Origin: Antennarius striatus
Taxonomy: Eukaryota > Chordata > Actinopteri > Lophiiformes > Antennariidae
Reading direction: 5' to 3'
NCBI RefSeq assembly: GCF_040054535.1
Contig: NC_090785.1
Span: 16,122,001-16,186,000, forward strand
Length of the DNA stretch: 64,000 bases
The translations under genes were made by a program, and so were the position numbers. The notes beneath the pieces are model-generated. The model saw nothing but the letters and a program-made list of their open reading frames with translations. It was not told where the DNA came from and made no database searches. Positions 11,801 through 62,536 of the stretch are shown here, piece after piece; positions within the stretch are counted from its first letter, which is position 1; every line of letters starts with the position of its first letter.

Positions 11801-13201
11801 CCCACTCTGAAAATGGATCTTTTTAGAATGAATTTCAAGTGACAAGTCTTAATGTTCTTATTGTGTCTATCTTACGTTATCAATGCAAGATAATCTACAG
11901 AAAGCCATATAACAAATTTAAACACTTTCATCAAGATTATTGGGCCACTGTCCTCACTACAATTATGTTCCTATCTATTAAAGTCACTGTACTCCACAAA
12001 AAGATTCCCATGATGAAACTCTTTATTGCACATTCATGAAACATTTGTAGAATTTTAAATCCACATTTGAGCTCAAAAACTATTAGTTGGAGCAGTGGAG
12101 CATTGCTTGTTATCTTGCACCATAATATCTCCACAGAAGCCCTCTCACTCATTTGTGACTCATTTGAAGACTGAAGATAGGCTGGAGAGTCAGAAGAGAT
12201 ACCCTTTTTTTTCTCATCAATTGCTGTGTGAATGTGAATTTTCATTGAAACTATGCTTTAGCCTTCCTGTGGTAACTAAGCCTGTCGTACCTGTACTTTT
12301 TTCATGGCCAGAGGGAAAAAAAAGTTGCAACTCAGCTGAATGTTTACTAAATGTTTGCAAGCTATATTCGCACAAATGTTTTTTCACTGTTAAGCTAATG
12401 ATGCCTATTACAACATGTGGTGTCTTTGGTATTTATAGAAAAAAAACAACAAATGTATACTGTGACAGTTGTATTGAAATAAATGATGTACATATTATAA
12501 TGTTATGTCCTCATTGCCGTCTCTTTTATGTTCATTAGAGAGCTCAAAAATAAAAAAAATAAGCCAAAATTTTGAAAAAAATAAAATATAAGTCATCTGA
12601 ATATATCAGTCCTGTGTGTTGACAGCAGCTAAGTCTATTTCAGTCCAGGAAAGCCAGTCATCAGTTGGAGATTCAGGGAGATGATGGACGGCTGGGAAAT
12701 CCGGATAATAGGAAAATACTTTCTTTGTCATCGTAAAACTGGATGTTGGCTCACTGCTGCAATTTATTATAGATTACACTGACCACGTAATTCTATCCCA
12801 AAGATCCATGGGAGGACAACAGATAAGATATATAGAGCAATAAAAATGTCTTGACACTTGAGAAATAGCCTGAGTCAAGTGTTTCAAATGTTCTTTTTTT
12901 GTTAAACAACTAAAGATCTTGAGATTACTTATCAAGGTTAAGAATGGAGTAGAACCTCAAACTGAACACATCAAATGCATTTATATTTAACAAAGACAAC
13001 CTGGTTTGTGAATGGATATTATAATCTTTCATATAATAGTTTAGTATATTAAAAGTACACTACATATGACTATAACTTGGGTGTTGTAAGCTTTAGTTTA
13101 CCCTGAAACCACCAAATGAAAGTTAAATCCTCTTACATGTTTGTTATTTTATAATGAGCTGGCGAGAAACAGCAGTATTGCCGTTTGATATTCACCTATG
13201 A
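8890..13201. other. Intergenic between adrb2 and the hAT element
   Basis: AT-rich, with a perfect hairpin at 10638-10663. No coding signal: the longest frame (12095-12538) starts at an alternative codon position, has no family features and is likely chance. Confidence 0.6.
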
Positions 13202-13209
13202 CAGTCTGG
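13202..13209 (+). repeat. Left target-site duplication of the hAT element
   Basis: CAGTCTGG, identical to the copy at 14580-14587 on the far side of the element. Confidence 0.9.
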
Positions 13210-13567
13210 CAGGGGTGGACAGTAACGGAGTAAATTTACTTAAGTACTGTACTTAAGTACAGATTCTGAGGATTTTTACTTTACTCAAATACTAGAATTC
13301 TTTCATACTTTTTACTCTTACTCGAATACATTTCCAAGGCAAATTTTTTTAATTAATTAAGTTAATTTCTGAGAAGGCTCATGAATACTTGTTACTTTTA
13401 GGTTTGCCTGTTGTTGTTCCCCCCTCCCCCCTAAAATGCAATTGGCCACACGCAGTGTTCGTCAAAGAAGGAAACCTATCAAAGTACACGTTCTCAACTG
13501 GGATTGACGTAAAAGCGGAAATACTTCATCCCCTACCCAATCAGCTCAAAACAAGACTGCGGTGGCA

Positions 13568-13747
13568 ATGTCAACTGCTGAAGAAGCCTCCGTTGAATCT
13601 GATGAACATGATGAGGCGGAGGAAGAAAACCCATGGCCTCATCTTAAAGATATGTTCGAGTTTGTAGAAGTGAAAAAGGACAACGTGGACGCAGACAAGA
13701 AAAAGTACATTTTCAAATGCCTACTGTGTTTGCTGAAGAAAAACTGA
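13568..13747 (+). pseudogene. Truncated hAT transposase N terminus (BED zinc-finger region)
   Basis: An ATG frame of 59 residues beginning MSTAEEASVE, with an acidic stretch followed by DMFEFVEVKK, then KYIFKCLLC with the first CxxC pair of a BED-type zinc finger and a stop shortly after (KKN, stop). The DDE catalytic part is absent. It matches the typical start of fish hAT transposases by pattern, from memory rather than a search. Confidence 0.7.
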
Positions 13748-13849
13748 CAAAAGTCACACCTAGAGACCTCTTGTCACTTAATTTTACAGTACTACAGACT
13801 GACAGAGACTGGCGGACACAGGCCCACAGAGACACACAGATTGGGGGGG

Positions 13850-13851
<2 letters not shown>

Positions 13852-13896
<45 letters not shown>

Positions 13897-13897
13897 T
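13852..13897 (+). repeat. (CAGA)n microsatellite inside the hAT element
   Basis: About eleven units of a tetranucleotide repeat within the transposon body. It probably expanded after insertion or was carried by the source element. Confidence 0.9.
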
Positions 13898-14579
13898 AGA
13901 CAGGTGGGGGGAGACAGACAGTCTGGGGGAGACAAATATTGTGGTACTGGGATATGTCCTTCCTGTAAACATTGAGTTGTTGAAAGCAGAGATTTAGTTT
14001 GTTGTAAAGCAGTGGTTCTCAACCAGTAGTCCACCAGTGAGTCCTTCAGGGGTTCCAGTTGGTCCCCAGTTAAACGAGTTGGTTGGGCCTGTATGGCTCC
14101 ATTTGGTCTTGTGTGTGTATGGAAGGGGGGAATTGTTTAATAAAATGTGAAAATGACATAATTGTCCTCTTTGAAGATTCCATTAATTTTATTTCCATTT
14201 TTATAGATGTTGGGGAAGGCTTGGTATAACATAATGGTTCTACAGGCAAGCACATCAGTGCAGGTGGTTTCAAAGAGTTTTCTCTGAAACAAGAGATACA
14301 AGGTACTATATATAAAATTGTAAAATGACAGTAATTCAGTCAGGTCCATTCTCTTCAAAGACAAAAAAAAGGAATTTACTCTTACTCTTACTTTTACTTT
14401 AAGTACATTTAAAAGCATTTACTCTTGAATACTTAGGCACATTTAAAAGAGAGTACTTTTTTACTCTTACTCAAGTAATGTATTGACTGGGCTACTCTTA
14501 CTTGTAGTGGAGTAAATTTTGACTAGAAGTATTTGTACTCTTACTCAAGTAATGGGGTCAAGTACTCTGTCCATCTCTG

Positions 14580-14587
14580 CAGTCTGG
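14580..14587 (+). repeat. Right target-site duplication of the hAT element
   Basis: CAGTCTGG, identical to 13202-13209. With no mismatch between the copies, the insertion appears not very old. Confidence 0.9.
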
Positions 14588-21400
<6,813 letters not shown>

Positions 21401-21408
21401 AATCATTC

Positions 21409-21414
21409 TTTATT
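21409..21414 (-). terminator. Candidate sh3tc2 polyadenylation signal
   Basis: AATAAA on the minus strand about 335 nt beyond the sh3tc2 stop. A run of A on the plus strand (21391-21402) lies just past it. It is a plausible 3' end but not unique in this AT-rich stretch. Confidence 0.4.
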
Positions 21415-21747
21415 TTTAGGTCATATCTTCCAGAGATATTACAAATACATTAAGAAAAAACAACAACAATATAAGCACAATGCATCTCATAACCACACAT
21501 ACAACGTTATTAAAAAACATAAGTGACAAATTCTAAAGTCACTCTATCTCCAAAACAGTGTTGACATCATCTCTCATTCTACCAAGTGCACGTGGCAGGA
21601 ACGTTGGGTCTGTCAGGAAATGTGATCAATGAGGGAAATGTTAGTGAAGAACATAAAGTGCCACAAGGAGACTGTGTGCCGACATTATCATAAAGTCCAT
21701 GTGTTCACTGTGTAAGTGTTTGACATGATGTTTCTTCCTCTTTGGGG

Positions 21748-38519
<16,772 letters not shown>

Positions 38520-41359
38520 CTGGGCCAAGAGCCCGCAGCTCCCAGGGATCAATGCCATCCCATCACTTCCTCCAATCCTCTTAAATAACCATTCTCTCTT
38601 CCTCTGAGTTTGACAAGTCCGGCTCCCCGCCCAATATCTGTGTTCCCTTTCCTGTCCTGCTCACGCTGTCTTCCCACAGCGAAGTCTATGTGCCACATCT
38701 GTACAACCTCATCTCTTCTTCCTTCTTCTTCTTCTCTGTCTGTCTGGGTCTCCTTCTCTTTGTGATCCCCTTGTCTTGTTGTCTCTATCTCCCCCCTCCC
38801 ACAAGATTCTCTCTCTCTTTCTCTCTAGAAGCTGCCCAGTCAGTTAGTGAATACACAAAGCACTCTCTGCGATTGGTATGAGTGTGTGGGGGGCAGGCCT
38901 CAGCCAGAGTTTCCCTATGCATTCTCTACTGTTTGTGTGTGTCCCAGGCGGTGGGAATATGTGTGCCACAAAGACATTCTGTGTCTTTTGTTTGTGTGGC
39001 AGGGAGAATGCATTGCTGAGCTACTGTAAGGCAATGTCACACAGGGATGGGCTGCAAGGTCATGGTGAGAGGGTGAGAGTGTTCCAGTAGCATAGATCAA
39101 GGATCGCTTCATCTACATCACACGGTTCAGCAGTTCTGTTTACTCCCATCAGATGGGCAACAGTCAAACAATATGACTTGTAAACACCAAGACAACGTTA
39201 CCTCACCCACCCCCCACCCCCACTATAGGTTCGCTGATGAAGCTTGTGTGTAACATTATATTAGTCTGCCAAATCAATGACATCATGCAACCCAGCGCCA
39301 ACTGAGATGATATCTAGAATGCAGCAATGGTTCCTATGAAAGTGAGCATTAATTCTTGTATTTTATTGCTACTACTGTAGCTTTTTCCCTTAATGCTCTA
39401 ACACAATGTGTTCACTCATAGAGTAATAAAATGCCCCTCAAATACTGTGGTTTGAAGTTTCAATGAGTGTGAGGCTCTGGATCTGGACATACCATAATAA
39501 TAATGAAAGTTGTTGCTGTCATTTAAGCATTTTTTTTAATGTGCAGTTATTATAAACAATGAAAGCTTAGAAAAGTCACATCATGTGGGTGGCATCTCTC
39601 CAGTGCAAAATAATGTGTTGTTGTTTCCATTACATTAGTTAATTTTAGTATTATTTTTTTCCCCAGAGATTCAGAAGAATTACTTTTTCCCAAAATTGTG
39701 TGAGTATTCAAACTTATAATGCTGACAATCTTTCCAATGGCCTCCTTTTAGAGATTGGTGGCAAATGATGCAAACTTGATGGGGGGAATTTGGAAGATTT
39801 ATAAATATATTTGACCGTAATAGTTTAATTAAAGACACAGTATTATCAAGTTTCATTTGGGGAAATTGTGGTATTAACAGTTTCATCAATGTGACTGAGA
39901 CTGCAAATCAGGTCATTTCAGAGTCTTTGACTTCACCCCAAGAAGGAAATACTAAATCACTCCACTACCTACTAGAATTTTCCCCCCAGATCAGTTAGAT
40001 TTAGCTGAGCACGCAACTTCTGACCAGAAATATGTTGGGAAAATTGGATCTGACATGATGATAAAAACAGAAAAATAGAAAATATTTTTTTAAACTAAAA
40101 GGGTGCAAAAAAAACAAGAAAAAAATCTTTTTTGCTTCAAAAGTAACTACAGGAATTATTTTCAAATTAAATAATTTTTGACAGTTCTGCTTCTTTTGAC
40201 TCATAAATTAATTAAAGATCTTGCAGTCTCTAAAATGGGAACGAGGCATTTGGTTTTGCTGAAAATTGTTGTCTTTAACCAACACACTTTTGTACAATTG
40301 CATAAATGCACACATTATGATTAGGAAATGCAATAAAAATATAATTTACATTTTTTCAAGAAGTACTTTTCCCCTTATTTGGTCATGTTAGTTCCAAAAA
40401 TATTCCATTACTATTTCTATACAGATTTGTAGATGGTGTAGTATTTAAGACTAATGTTATTTTAGCTAACTTTAATCCATGCAATGTTACATTAAAGAAA
40501 TTTACATTTAGATACTACAGAAGAATTTTAATATTTTAGTAATTATATCTTCTGACTAAGTTCATGTTAATATATTTGTCTCCTTTTTAATAATCTTAGT
40601 ATAACTGCATTCAGTCAATTGTATCATATTGACAGCTTCTCACAGACTTGTTAGTTGACATGTACATATTGTCAAATCCTCCAGAAAAGCGTTAAATATC
40701 CCTATCTGAGACCAGTCTCACAGTACTTCCGATGTCATGTTTAAAAGCGTGTTTCATGTGAAACCAAAACTGTGTCTGAGGGCATGACTGATACAATTCT
40801 GATATTCCTTTTGTGACGCTGTCTGTTTATGCAACAGATTCTGTCTAATCTCATGAACAGACTGCTCAAGGTCAACATGTGCGTCACATGCTTGGCCTTT
40901 GGACGCATCAAATGCTGCAACAGGGGCAGTTGTGCCATGAGACATGCACTTGACAAAGTTCAGATTGTTTTAATTGATTGATTTCCAGTGATGCTGTTTG
41001 ATGTAAGTTGCCGCTTTGGTTGAAGGATCTATAGTTTCCTGACAGCTGTGGTGTCAGACTCCATGGATGGCATTACTACAGCCCAGTGGAAGCAATACAT
41101 GTTTGCGATATTGGCTCGCAGTACCGTAAACACAATATACATTGCCTGTAAAGACAAAGGTTGACGAGTCCAACTGGCCATATACCATTAGCAACCTTTT
41201 GGTCTCACCACAGTTCGAAACCGCAGCAGGAGCCTGGACTGCGAGTGTGTGACTCTGGGCAGCCCATGACAACAGTATTCAGCCTAACCAGAAACATGTG
41301 GTGTCAGCAGCACTGTCTGGCTGCTTTCAAACGCATGACAAGAAAACTTGTTTGGCCTG

Positions 41360-41361
<2 letters not shown>

Positions 41362-41422
<61 letters not shown>
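41362..41422 (+). repeat. (TG)n microsatellite
   Basis: About 30 TG units in the sh3tc2-ablim3 intergenic region. Confidence 0.95.
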
Positions 41423-41425
<3 letters not shown>

Positions 41426-42341
41426 CATGTGTGTGCGGGCGGGCGTGTGCAAGCAATCTGTGATAGTAGATTTTGAAAAATGCAATGTGGAAGCTGAAGT
41501 ACAGTAATATGAGACAGGGGTTATGGTCTCTAAGTTTAGAATAGTCCCCCGTTAGCTCCTTCACATGTCTGTGTGTCTGAAGCAGAGTTCCCCGCAGGGA
41601 GATTCCCACACTATTGCATTGCAGCACATACGTACACAAAACAGAAATAAACACAAGTAGAAATTCACCAGGTTGTGTGAATGAGTCCTTTTCTTATCTA
41701 TTCCCACAATCTAACATTGCTTTCTGTTTTCGAGATAGCAGAAAATGTCAGTTCTAAATCATTTTCAGCCTCACAGGGGACTTTACAAGCCTCAGTGTAT
41801 ATGATCACATCATTACCAGAAGGAGGAACAACAACCACGACACCAGAGTTGTCATTTAAAGCATGCCTGCTCATGACAGACCGTGTGGACTGACATCTTT
41901 ATAGTTATGTGACTACGTACAAAGTGCAGCACCATTAAACCCACTGAACAGAATGAGGTTACAGCCAGATTTGTAAAGTGATATTAAAAGCAGAAAAACA
42001 CCTCTTACCTCTGAGCCGCTGTCGGTTCTCTCGTCTCAATTCATTCCTCATGTGCGTGTCAGAGTGTATGTATGTGTGTGAGCATGTGTGAGTGTATGTA
42101 TGTGTGTGTGTGATCTGTGAGCATATTGGTGTGTAAATGGTTTCACCATTTAACCGGTGGGTTGTACCTCCTGACAGCTGACAACACTGCCATTCTTTCC
42201 CAAGTGGAGATGAAGAAAAGCAGGAAAATAAAGTCCAAGTGAGCCAGTGAGTGTTTTTATGCGAGCCTGTGCTTTTGACAGAGGTTTCCACACAACATAT
42301 CACTGACTGAGGAAGTTTTTCTTGCTGTTAAACTCCTCCCA

Positions 42342-42345
<4 letters not shown>

Positions 42346-42401
<56 letters not shown>

Positions 42402-42416
42402 TTTTACTCACTCTCC

Positions 42417-42453
<37 letters not shown>
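42346..42453 (+). repeat. Compound (CT)n and (CA)n microsatellite
   Basis: A (CT) tract to about 42394, a short spacer and a (CA) tract from 42422 to 42453. Confidence 0.95.
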
Positions 42454-42458
<5 letters not shown>

Positions 42459-43181
42459 AATGGTTTTGCAGACCGAGCAGAATAAACGGTCTGTCCAGCA
42501 GCCTTGCATAGCAAATTGCATGATCACATGTGCAGTGGCAATATTTCGTATTCAGGGTGACATTGCCACAAAGTGTTGAGGACTGGGGATACACAATCAG
42601 TTATAGAGTTCATATTTAACTAAGGACGCACATATAAAATAAACCAAAGCAAAGCTGACTGGGGGGATTTAATCTCCCTCACACAGATGGGCGTGAACTG
42701 AAATGAAAAAGTGTCAATAATGAAATAAAGAGAGGTTGCCTTGAAACATGATGCAAACCTAGTCGACATAAGTCCCCCACTCTTTCTGGCATCACAGTAT
42801 CGCCCTTAGTGGAAAACACAAATTGTGTTTGAATTTAATAAAGGGGAGTGTGAAAGTGTTGCACTTCTGGAAGGAAGACAGGTACTTTTTCCTGCGTTTA
42901 CCAAACAATTGCATCAATATGTTGATTGTGATTGAAATCCTCTGGTATCAGCTAACTAAAGGTGTGTCAGACCAAACTGGTATGACTGGTGTAACAAAAT
43001 GAGGAAATAGACAGGCCTTACTGGACCTTTGCTGCTGCATTTTCAAGAGGTTTCATATAATCAGTCAGAGGTAACCTGGTGACTGACAAAGGACACAAAT
43101 TAAAATAGATTATAATATACAGTAATGATAACTTGACCTATTTTTACAGGTTCAATCTCCTTTGTCACTAATTCATTCTCT

Positions 43182-43184
43182 CTG

Positions 43185-43216
<32 letters not shown>

Positions 43217-43278
43217 TGTTTATGTGTGTGTGTGTGTGTGTGTGTGTGCTTGCGTGCGTGTGTGCGTGTGTGTGTGTC
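43182..43278 (+). repeat. Compound (TC)n and (TG)n microsatellite
   Basis: A short TC tract followed by interrupted TG repeats, less than 1 kb from the previous compound tract. Confidence 0.93.
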
Positions 43279-44212
43279 TGTGTACAAAAGAGAGAGAGTG
43301 TGAAGCAAACATGTGTATTGAATGGCAACAAAATTGTGAAAAGACAAGACGTTTTGGAGACAGCGTAGCATTAGAGGCTGGAGCGTAGGTCACATGTGGT
43401 TGGACAATGGATGTGGATTGTGAGAGTTAGTGAAGAATGCATTATACTGCTGATAGTTTGTGACTGGTAAACAAAAGACACATTAACTCTGATAGAAAAA
43501 CAAGGAGTGGATGATCTGGCCATTTAGCATGGCTATGTCTCTGTCATGTGTACATCAGCTCATGAGGAGAATTCATTAAACTGTGTATAAACTGGGCGTG
43601 CTTCATGGAAACGTTTTCATCTGAAGATGCAGAGTGATGTCAGCAGTGTCAGGTTCATTTCAGTAATAACATGTATCAGGGGGTGTTTGCTTTATTGTTG
43701 ACGAGAGGGCACTGGCGCTTTTGCTGGCAGTGACAACAGGGTATTGACCTGATGGCCTCCTGCCCCGCTGCACGGGAAGGCAGGCTTCCTGTTTTTCTGC
43801 CCCATCAGTTTGTTGGACAAAAAGTACAACACAAGATTGACACAGGAGCACAATCAGCACCCGGTACACATCCAGTCCACGCCGTGAACACCCAGATGAA
43901 GCTGCTTCATTATATTAATACTGACTAGATTCTGAGTGTAGCCAAAATTCCTAATTCAATGCACTCCATCCAATTCCAAGCATTTGGAACGTATTAATAA
44001 AACAGATATGTATCTCCCTTTGCCTACAGTTTTACTACACATATGAAACAGAAAACATTATTTAGCCACTGATCTCCAGAACTGAAAACGTAAGACTGTA
44101 TAGAGACGGAGAGAGGCGCCTCTCACATCCCGCCATTGTCCAGCTTCCTCCAGACACCGGGCAACAGAACCAGAGCTTCCTCAGGACACACGACAAGGCA
44201 GGAGGCGACTTC

Positions 44213-44218
<6 letters not shown>

Positions 44219-44294
<76 letters not shown>

Positions 44295-44315
44295 CATATA
44301 CAGTGTGTGTGTGTT

Positions 44316-44352
<37 letters not shown>
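44219..44352 (+). repeat. Compound (CA)n and (TA)n microsatellite
   Basis: About 75 bp of CA, a 24-bp spacer with a short TG run, then about 34 bp of AT. Confidence 0.96.
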
Positions 44353-44355
<3 letters not shown>

Positions 44356-45049
44356 ATTCAAGTGATTTTTTTAATGTAGATTACAGTACTTATTAAAAAT
44401 GGTATTTTGTACCAAATACACGACAAACGTCACCCTCGGTGTGTTGAATTGATCCATGTAAACTGTAGGTGTTGTGATCTGGTTATTGCACACTGCTTAT
44501 CAATAGCCTGTTGTCAGTAAACCTACTATACAATGAGAGCTGCAGGATTAGCTTCCATTGGTGTTCCTAACAGGCTTAGTTACGTCAAAGGCTGTGATTC
44601 TACAACCGTTCTACAATTAACCTCCTCCCCTGGAAATAATCCCATTAGATAATTTGCTTACGTTGACTTTCCAGGAGAGGGCGGTGTCATAGCAGTTTGA
44701 ACCATAAACCCCGTTGAGCGTCGTCACAAAACATTCAAGTCATTTTTAGAACAGATTAACGCGTGTTTGTTCAGATTACTCGTGTCCATATTCTTACGTC
44801 CCATTCTAAACATCTCTACTCACAAATGGCTCCAAACGTTGAGAATTTGGTCTGGCTACAGTCAAAGTTGTTAATGACAGTGATGAGTGGTTCACACTGC
44901 ACACATTTCACACCGTGATGGAGCCCACGGTCTCCCTGCTACGAACACAGCGTGACGTCGTGTAACCCAGGTTAAAACAAGAAGAGACGTGAAATCAGCG
45001 GAAGTCTCAACGATTCAGGAAAAAATAAAATTTCACTTTCACAATAAAA

Positions 45050-45360
45050 GACAATATTTGTTCGAGTCCTTTTTGCGACGTGGCATGTTGTCCATATGTC
45101 CTCTGTGGGTTCTCTCTGGGTTCTCCGGCTTCCTCCCATCTACAAAAATATGTAGTTTAGGTGAATATGTAACAACAAATTGTCCAGATGTAAGTGTATG
45201 TGTTAGTGGTTGTTTGACCTTCATGTGACCCTATGATGAGCTGGCGTCTTATCTGGGGTGTACCACATTTCACCTGTAGCCAGTAGACCTGTGACCCGCA
45301 AGGTGGATGTAGATGAGATTATTGCAATTTTAAGAAAATAGTTGGATGGATGTAAAGTAA
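45050..45360 (+). repeat. Diverged longer copy of the (ATGG)-tailed fish repeat
   Basis: Contains GTGGGTTCTCTCTGGGTTCT, CCGGCTTCCTCCCATCT, a TTAGGTGAAT block, ATGATGAGCTGGCG and a final TTGGATGGATG, in the order of the common fish repeat. It lies 0.9 kb before the ablim3 ATG. Confidence 0.6.
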
Positions 45361-45769
45361 AGCAAAGCCACCCAACCAGACCTGGGATCTGTTCTAATGC
45401 TTCATCACCAATACTACCCACCTTGCTTGGGTGGTATTGGTGGTATTACTTTCTTTGTGCTTGTTGTTTTGGTGCTTGGACAACTGACCTGCTCTATTGA
45501 AGTCCTAAAATAGCTGTTTTTGTGTTGTTGTTGTTGTTTTTTTTGACTGATGGTGGTATGCATTGAAATGCTTTTTATTCTATGTCCATTGTTTTTTGTA
45601 TTTCTAACATCTTGTATTTCTTATTTTAATCATATTGAACTCTTAGTTGTACTATGAATTTCATTTAATTAATGATCCACTCCTGTCTAAGCACTACCGG
45701 TAAATGTAGTTCCGTTTTGCAGTCATTTGTCCGCATTAGTAAGGTCGTTAAATTTTATTTTGAAAATAA

Positions 45770-45920
45770 TGACCGGAAAAGGTGTGCTGTTGTCGAGCGC
45801 CTGGCGCGAGAGGCGCGCGGTGACAGCGGCAGGACCCAGCCAGGGAGCGCGTGGCCGAGCTGAGATCAGTCAGGGGCGAAAATGTGAAGGAGGGACCTGC
45901 GCTACGGTGTGCCGCCTGTT
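45770..45920 (+). promoter_or_regulatory. ablim3: CpG-rich promoter region of ablim3
   Basis: A short GC-rich island in an otherwise AT-rich neighbourhood, with many CpG and GCGC steps (for example GGCGCGAGAGGCGCGCGG at about 45802). It ends some 320 bp before the first ablim3 ATG. No TATA box is evident, which fits a CpG-type promoter. The exact transcription start cannot be placed. Confidence 0.5.
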
Positions 45921-46236
45921 TCTCTGGAGGACAAAATAAATAAATCAGCCAACAAACATTCAGTTTCAGGAAGAGCAAGGAGCTTTGCTGAGATTTCCAC
46001 CGGTGTTTCTACATATCTAATAATACAATCCCTTTATTTTCTTCTTTTACATTTTTCTAGCTCTGTTCATCTCCTCATGAATTGACTGGAAGCAGTGTCG
46101 GAGAGAGAGGGAGAGAGATATGCGCATCACTGGATATTCATTTTAATGACTCAATTCGGAAGGAGTAAACTGATCATCACTCGCTTTATGGGATTATTGT
46201 CGACGCTTTGCTTTAGATAAGAACACGTTGGGCATC

Positions 46237-61175
<14,939 letters not shown>

Positions 61176-61190
61176 GTGTGCACACGTATA

Positions 61191-61294
<104 letters not shown>

Positions 61295-61587
61295 TGCATA
61301 GAGCAGCACATGTGTTTCTGATCACCTGGTGTCTGTTAGCAAAATATTGTCATTGACATTTTGAAGATCTTATTGAATGCATTAACAGTTATCGATGTAA
61401 ACTTTCAGCAAACTCAAGACAATGTTAACACAAATAGTGAGTCACGTTTCTGCCCTCATGGCAAACATAAGGGCAGCCACCAAAGCGCTTTTTGATCCAC
61501 TTTGGTCTCCACAAACTGTGAATGGAAATCATCCAGATGTTAAGCTGCTAAATGCTTTGTTTTTATAGTAGACAACTACCAATACAC

Positions 61588-61588
<1 letters not shown>

Positions 61589-61629
<41 letters not shown>

Positions 61630-61682
61630 GTAGTAATAATAATAATTATAATAATAATAGTAATGATAATTATAATATCAAT

Positions 61683-61756
<74 letters not shown>

Positions 61757-61760
61757 TAAT
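61589..61760 (+). repeat. Imperfect (ATA)n tract
   Basis: About 170 bp of ATA repeat with scattered G and T interruptions, which indicate an older tract than the pure CA repeat nearby. Confidence 0.95.
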
Positions 61761-62460
61761 AAAAAAAAATAATTGTAATTGTGTATTAGTTCTGTGTGCT
61801 AAGAAACAGAAAATGCCTGTTATTGAATAGTATGACACATATTCTGAGTAGGAATATCGGACTGTTTTCAATGTTTTCTTCCTAATGACATTGGACCTTC
61901 TCCTGATCTCCCATGTTGCATCTACGTAAATAAGAAACGCAAGCATGACTTGTTAGTAAGTTTAGTAAATAAGATAGTATTTTGAAATAAGAACACTCAG
62001 GCGTTTGTTTGTTTTTTGGGTGGGGAAGTAGTTGAGACATTCCAAACAAAAGAGCTGCTCTGATGTTTCACTGTGGTAGATTTAATAAAAGTAGGCCATC
62101 TCTCGTCTGACCTCCATAAGTATTCTTGTGTAGCTCCTCCTGAGAGAAGTCAAAGTCAGCATCCCTGTCGGCTCATTTCCTCTTTTTATTTCATCATTCC
62201 ACTCTTCTTGTCAGCCTGTCTTTTCTTTCTCTTTAATGTTCCATTCTTAAAAAGTCCCCCTTCAGTCTGTTTACATCTGTACGCACAGTAAGTGGGAACT
62301 CTCGTCTATGTTTTACTCTCTTTTCGTTTTGATGCGCCGTAAGAGCCGTCTTTCCTTTCTGTTGTCTTGTATCTACTTGTCATTGGCCGATAAACATCTG
62401 GCTATTCCAAAGAGCCACAGGCAAAAAATTAAACTGACACCAACCGGTGGGAGACGAACG

Positions 62461-62463
62461 TGT

Positions 62464-62535
<72 letters not shown>
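62461..62535 (+). repeat. (GT)n microsatellite in ablim3 intron 3
   Basis: About 75 bp of GT. Confidence 0.95.

Positions 62536-62536
<1 letters not shown>

Larger units (their letters stand above)
13210..14579 (+). mobile_element. Non-autonomous hAT-family DNA transposon with 8-bp target duplication
   Basis: The left end reads CAGGGGTGGACAG and the right end, on the opposite strand, CAGAGATGGACAG, giving imperfect 13-bp terminal inverted repeats. The 8-bp direct repeat CAGTCTGG flanks both ends exactly (13202-13209 and 14580-14587), the hallmark of hAT insertion. Both subterminal regions are full of TACTTAAGTA and ACTCTTACTC motifs. The 1370-bp body contains only the N-terminal part of a transposase (13568-13747) and a CAGA microsatellite, so it cannot encode its own transposase. 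Confidence 0.88.
38520..45769. other. Intergenic between the divergent sh3tc2 and ablim3 promoters
   Basis: About 7 kb. It is pyrimidine-rich at 38700-38830 (just upstream of the sh3tc2 start), AT-rich at 39300-40700, and carries four microsatellites at 41362-44352 and the (ATGG)-tailed repeat at 45050. No further gene is seen. Confidence 0.55.

Noticed and set aside
12095..12538. 147-codon plus-strand frame in the intergenic region
   Set aside because: The composition is like surrounding AT-rich DNA, with scattered cysteines in no zinc-finger spacing, and there is no promoter or splice context.
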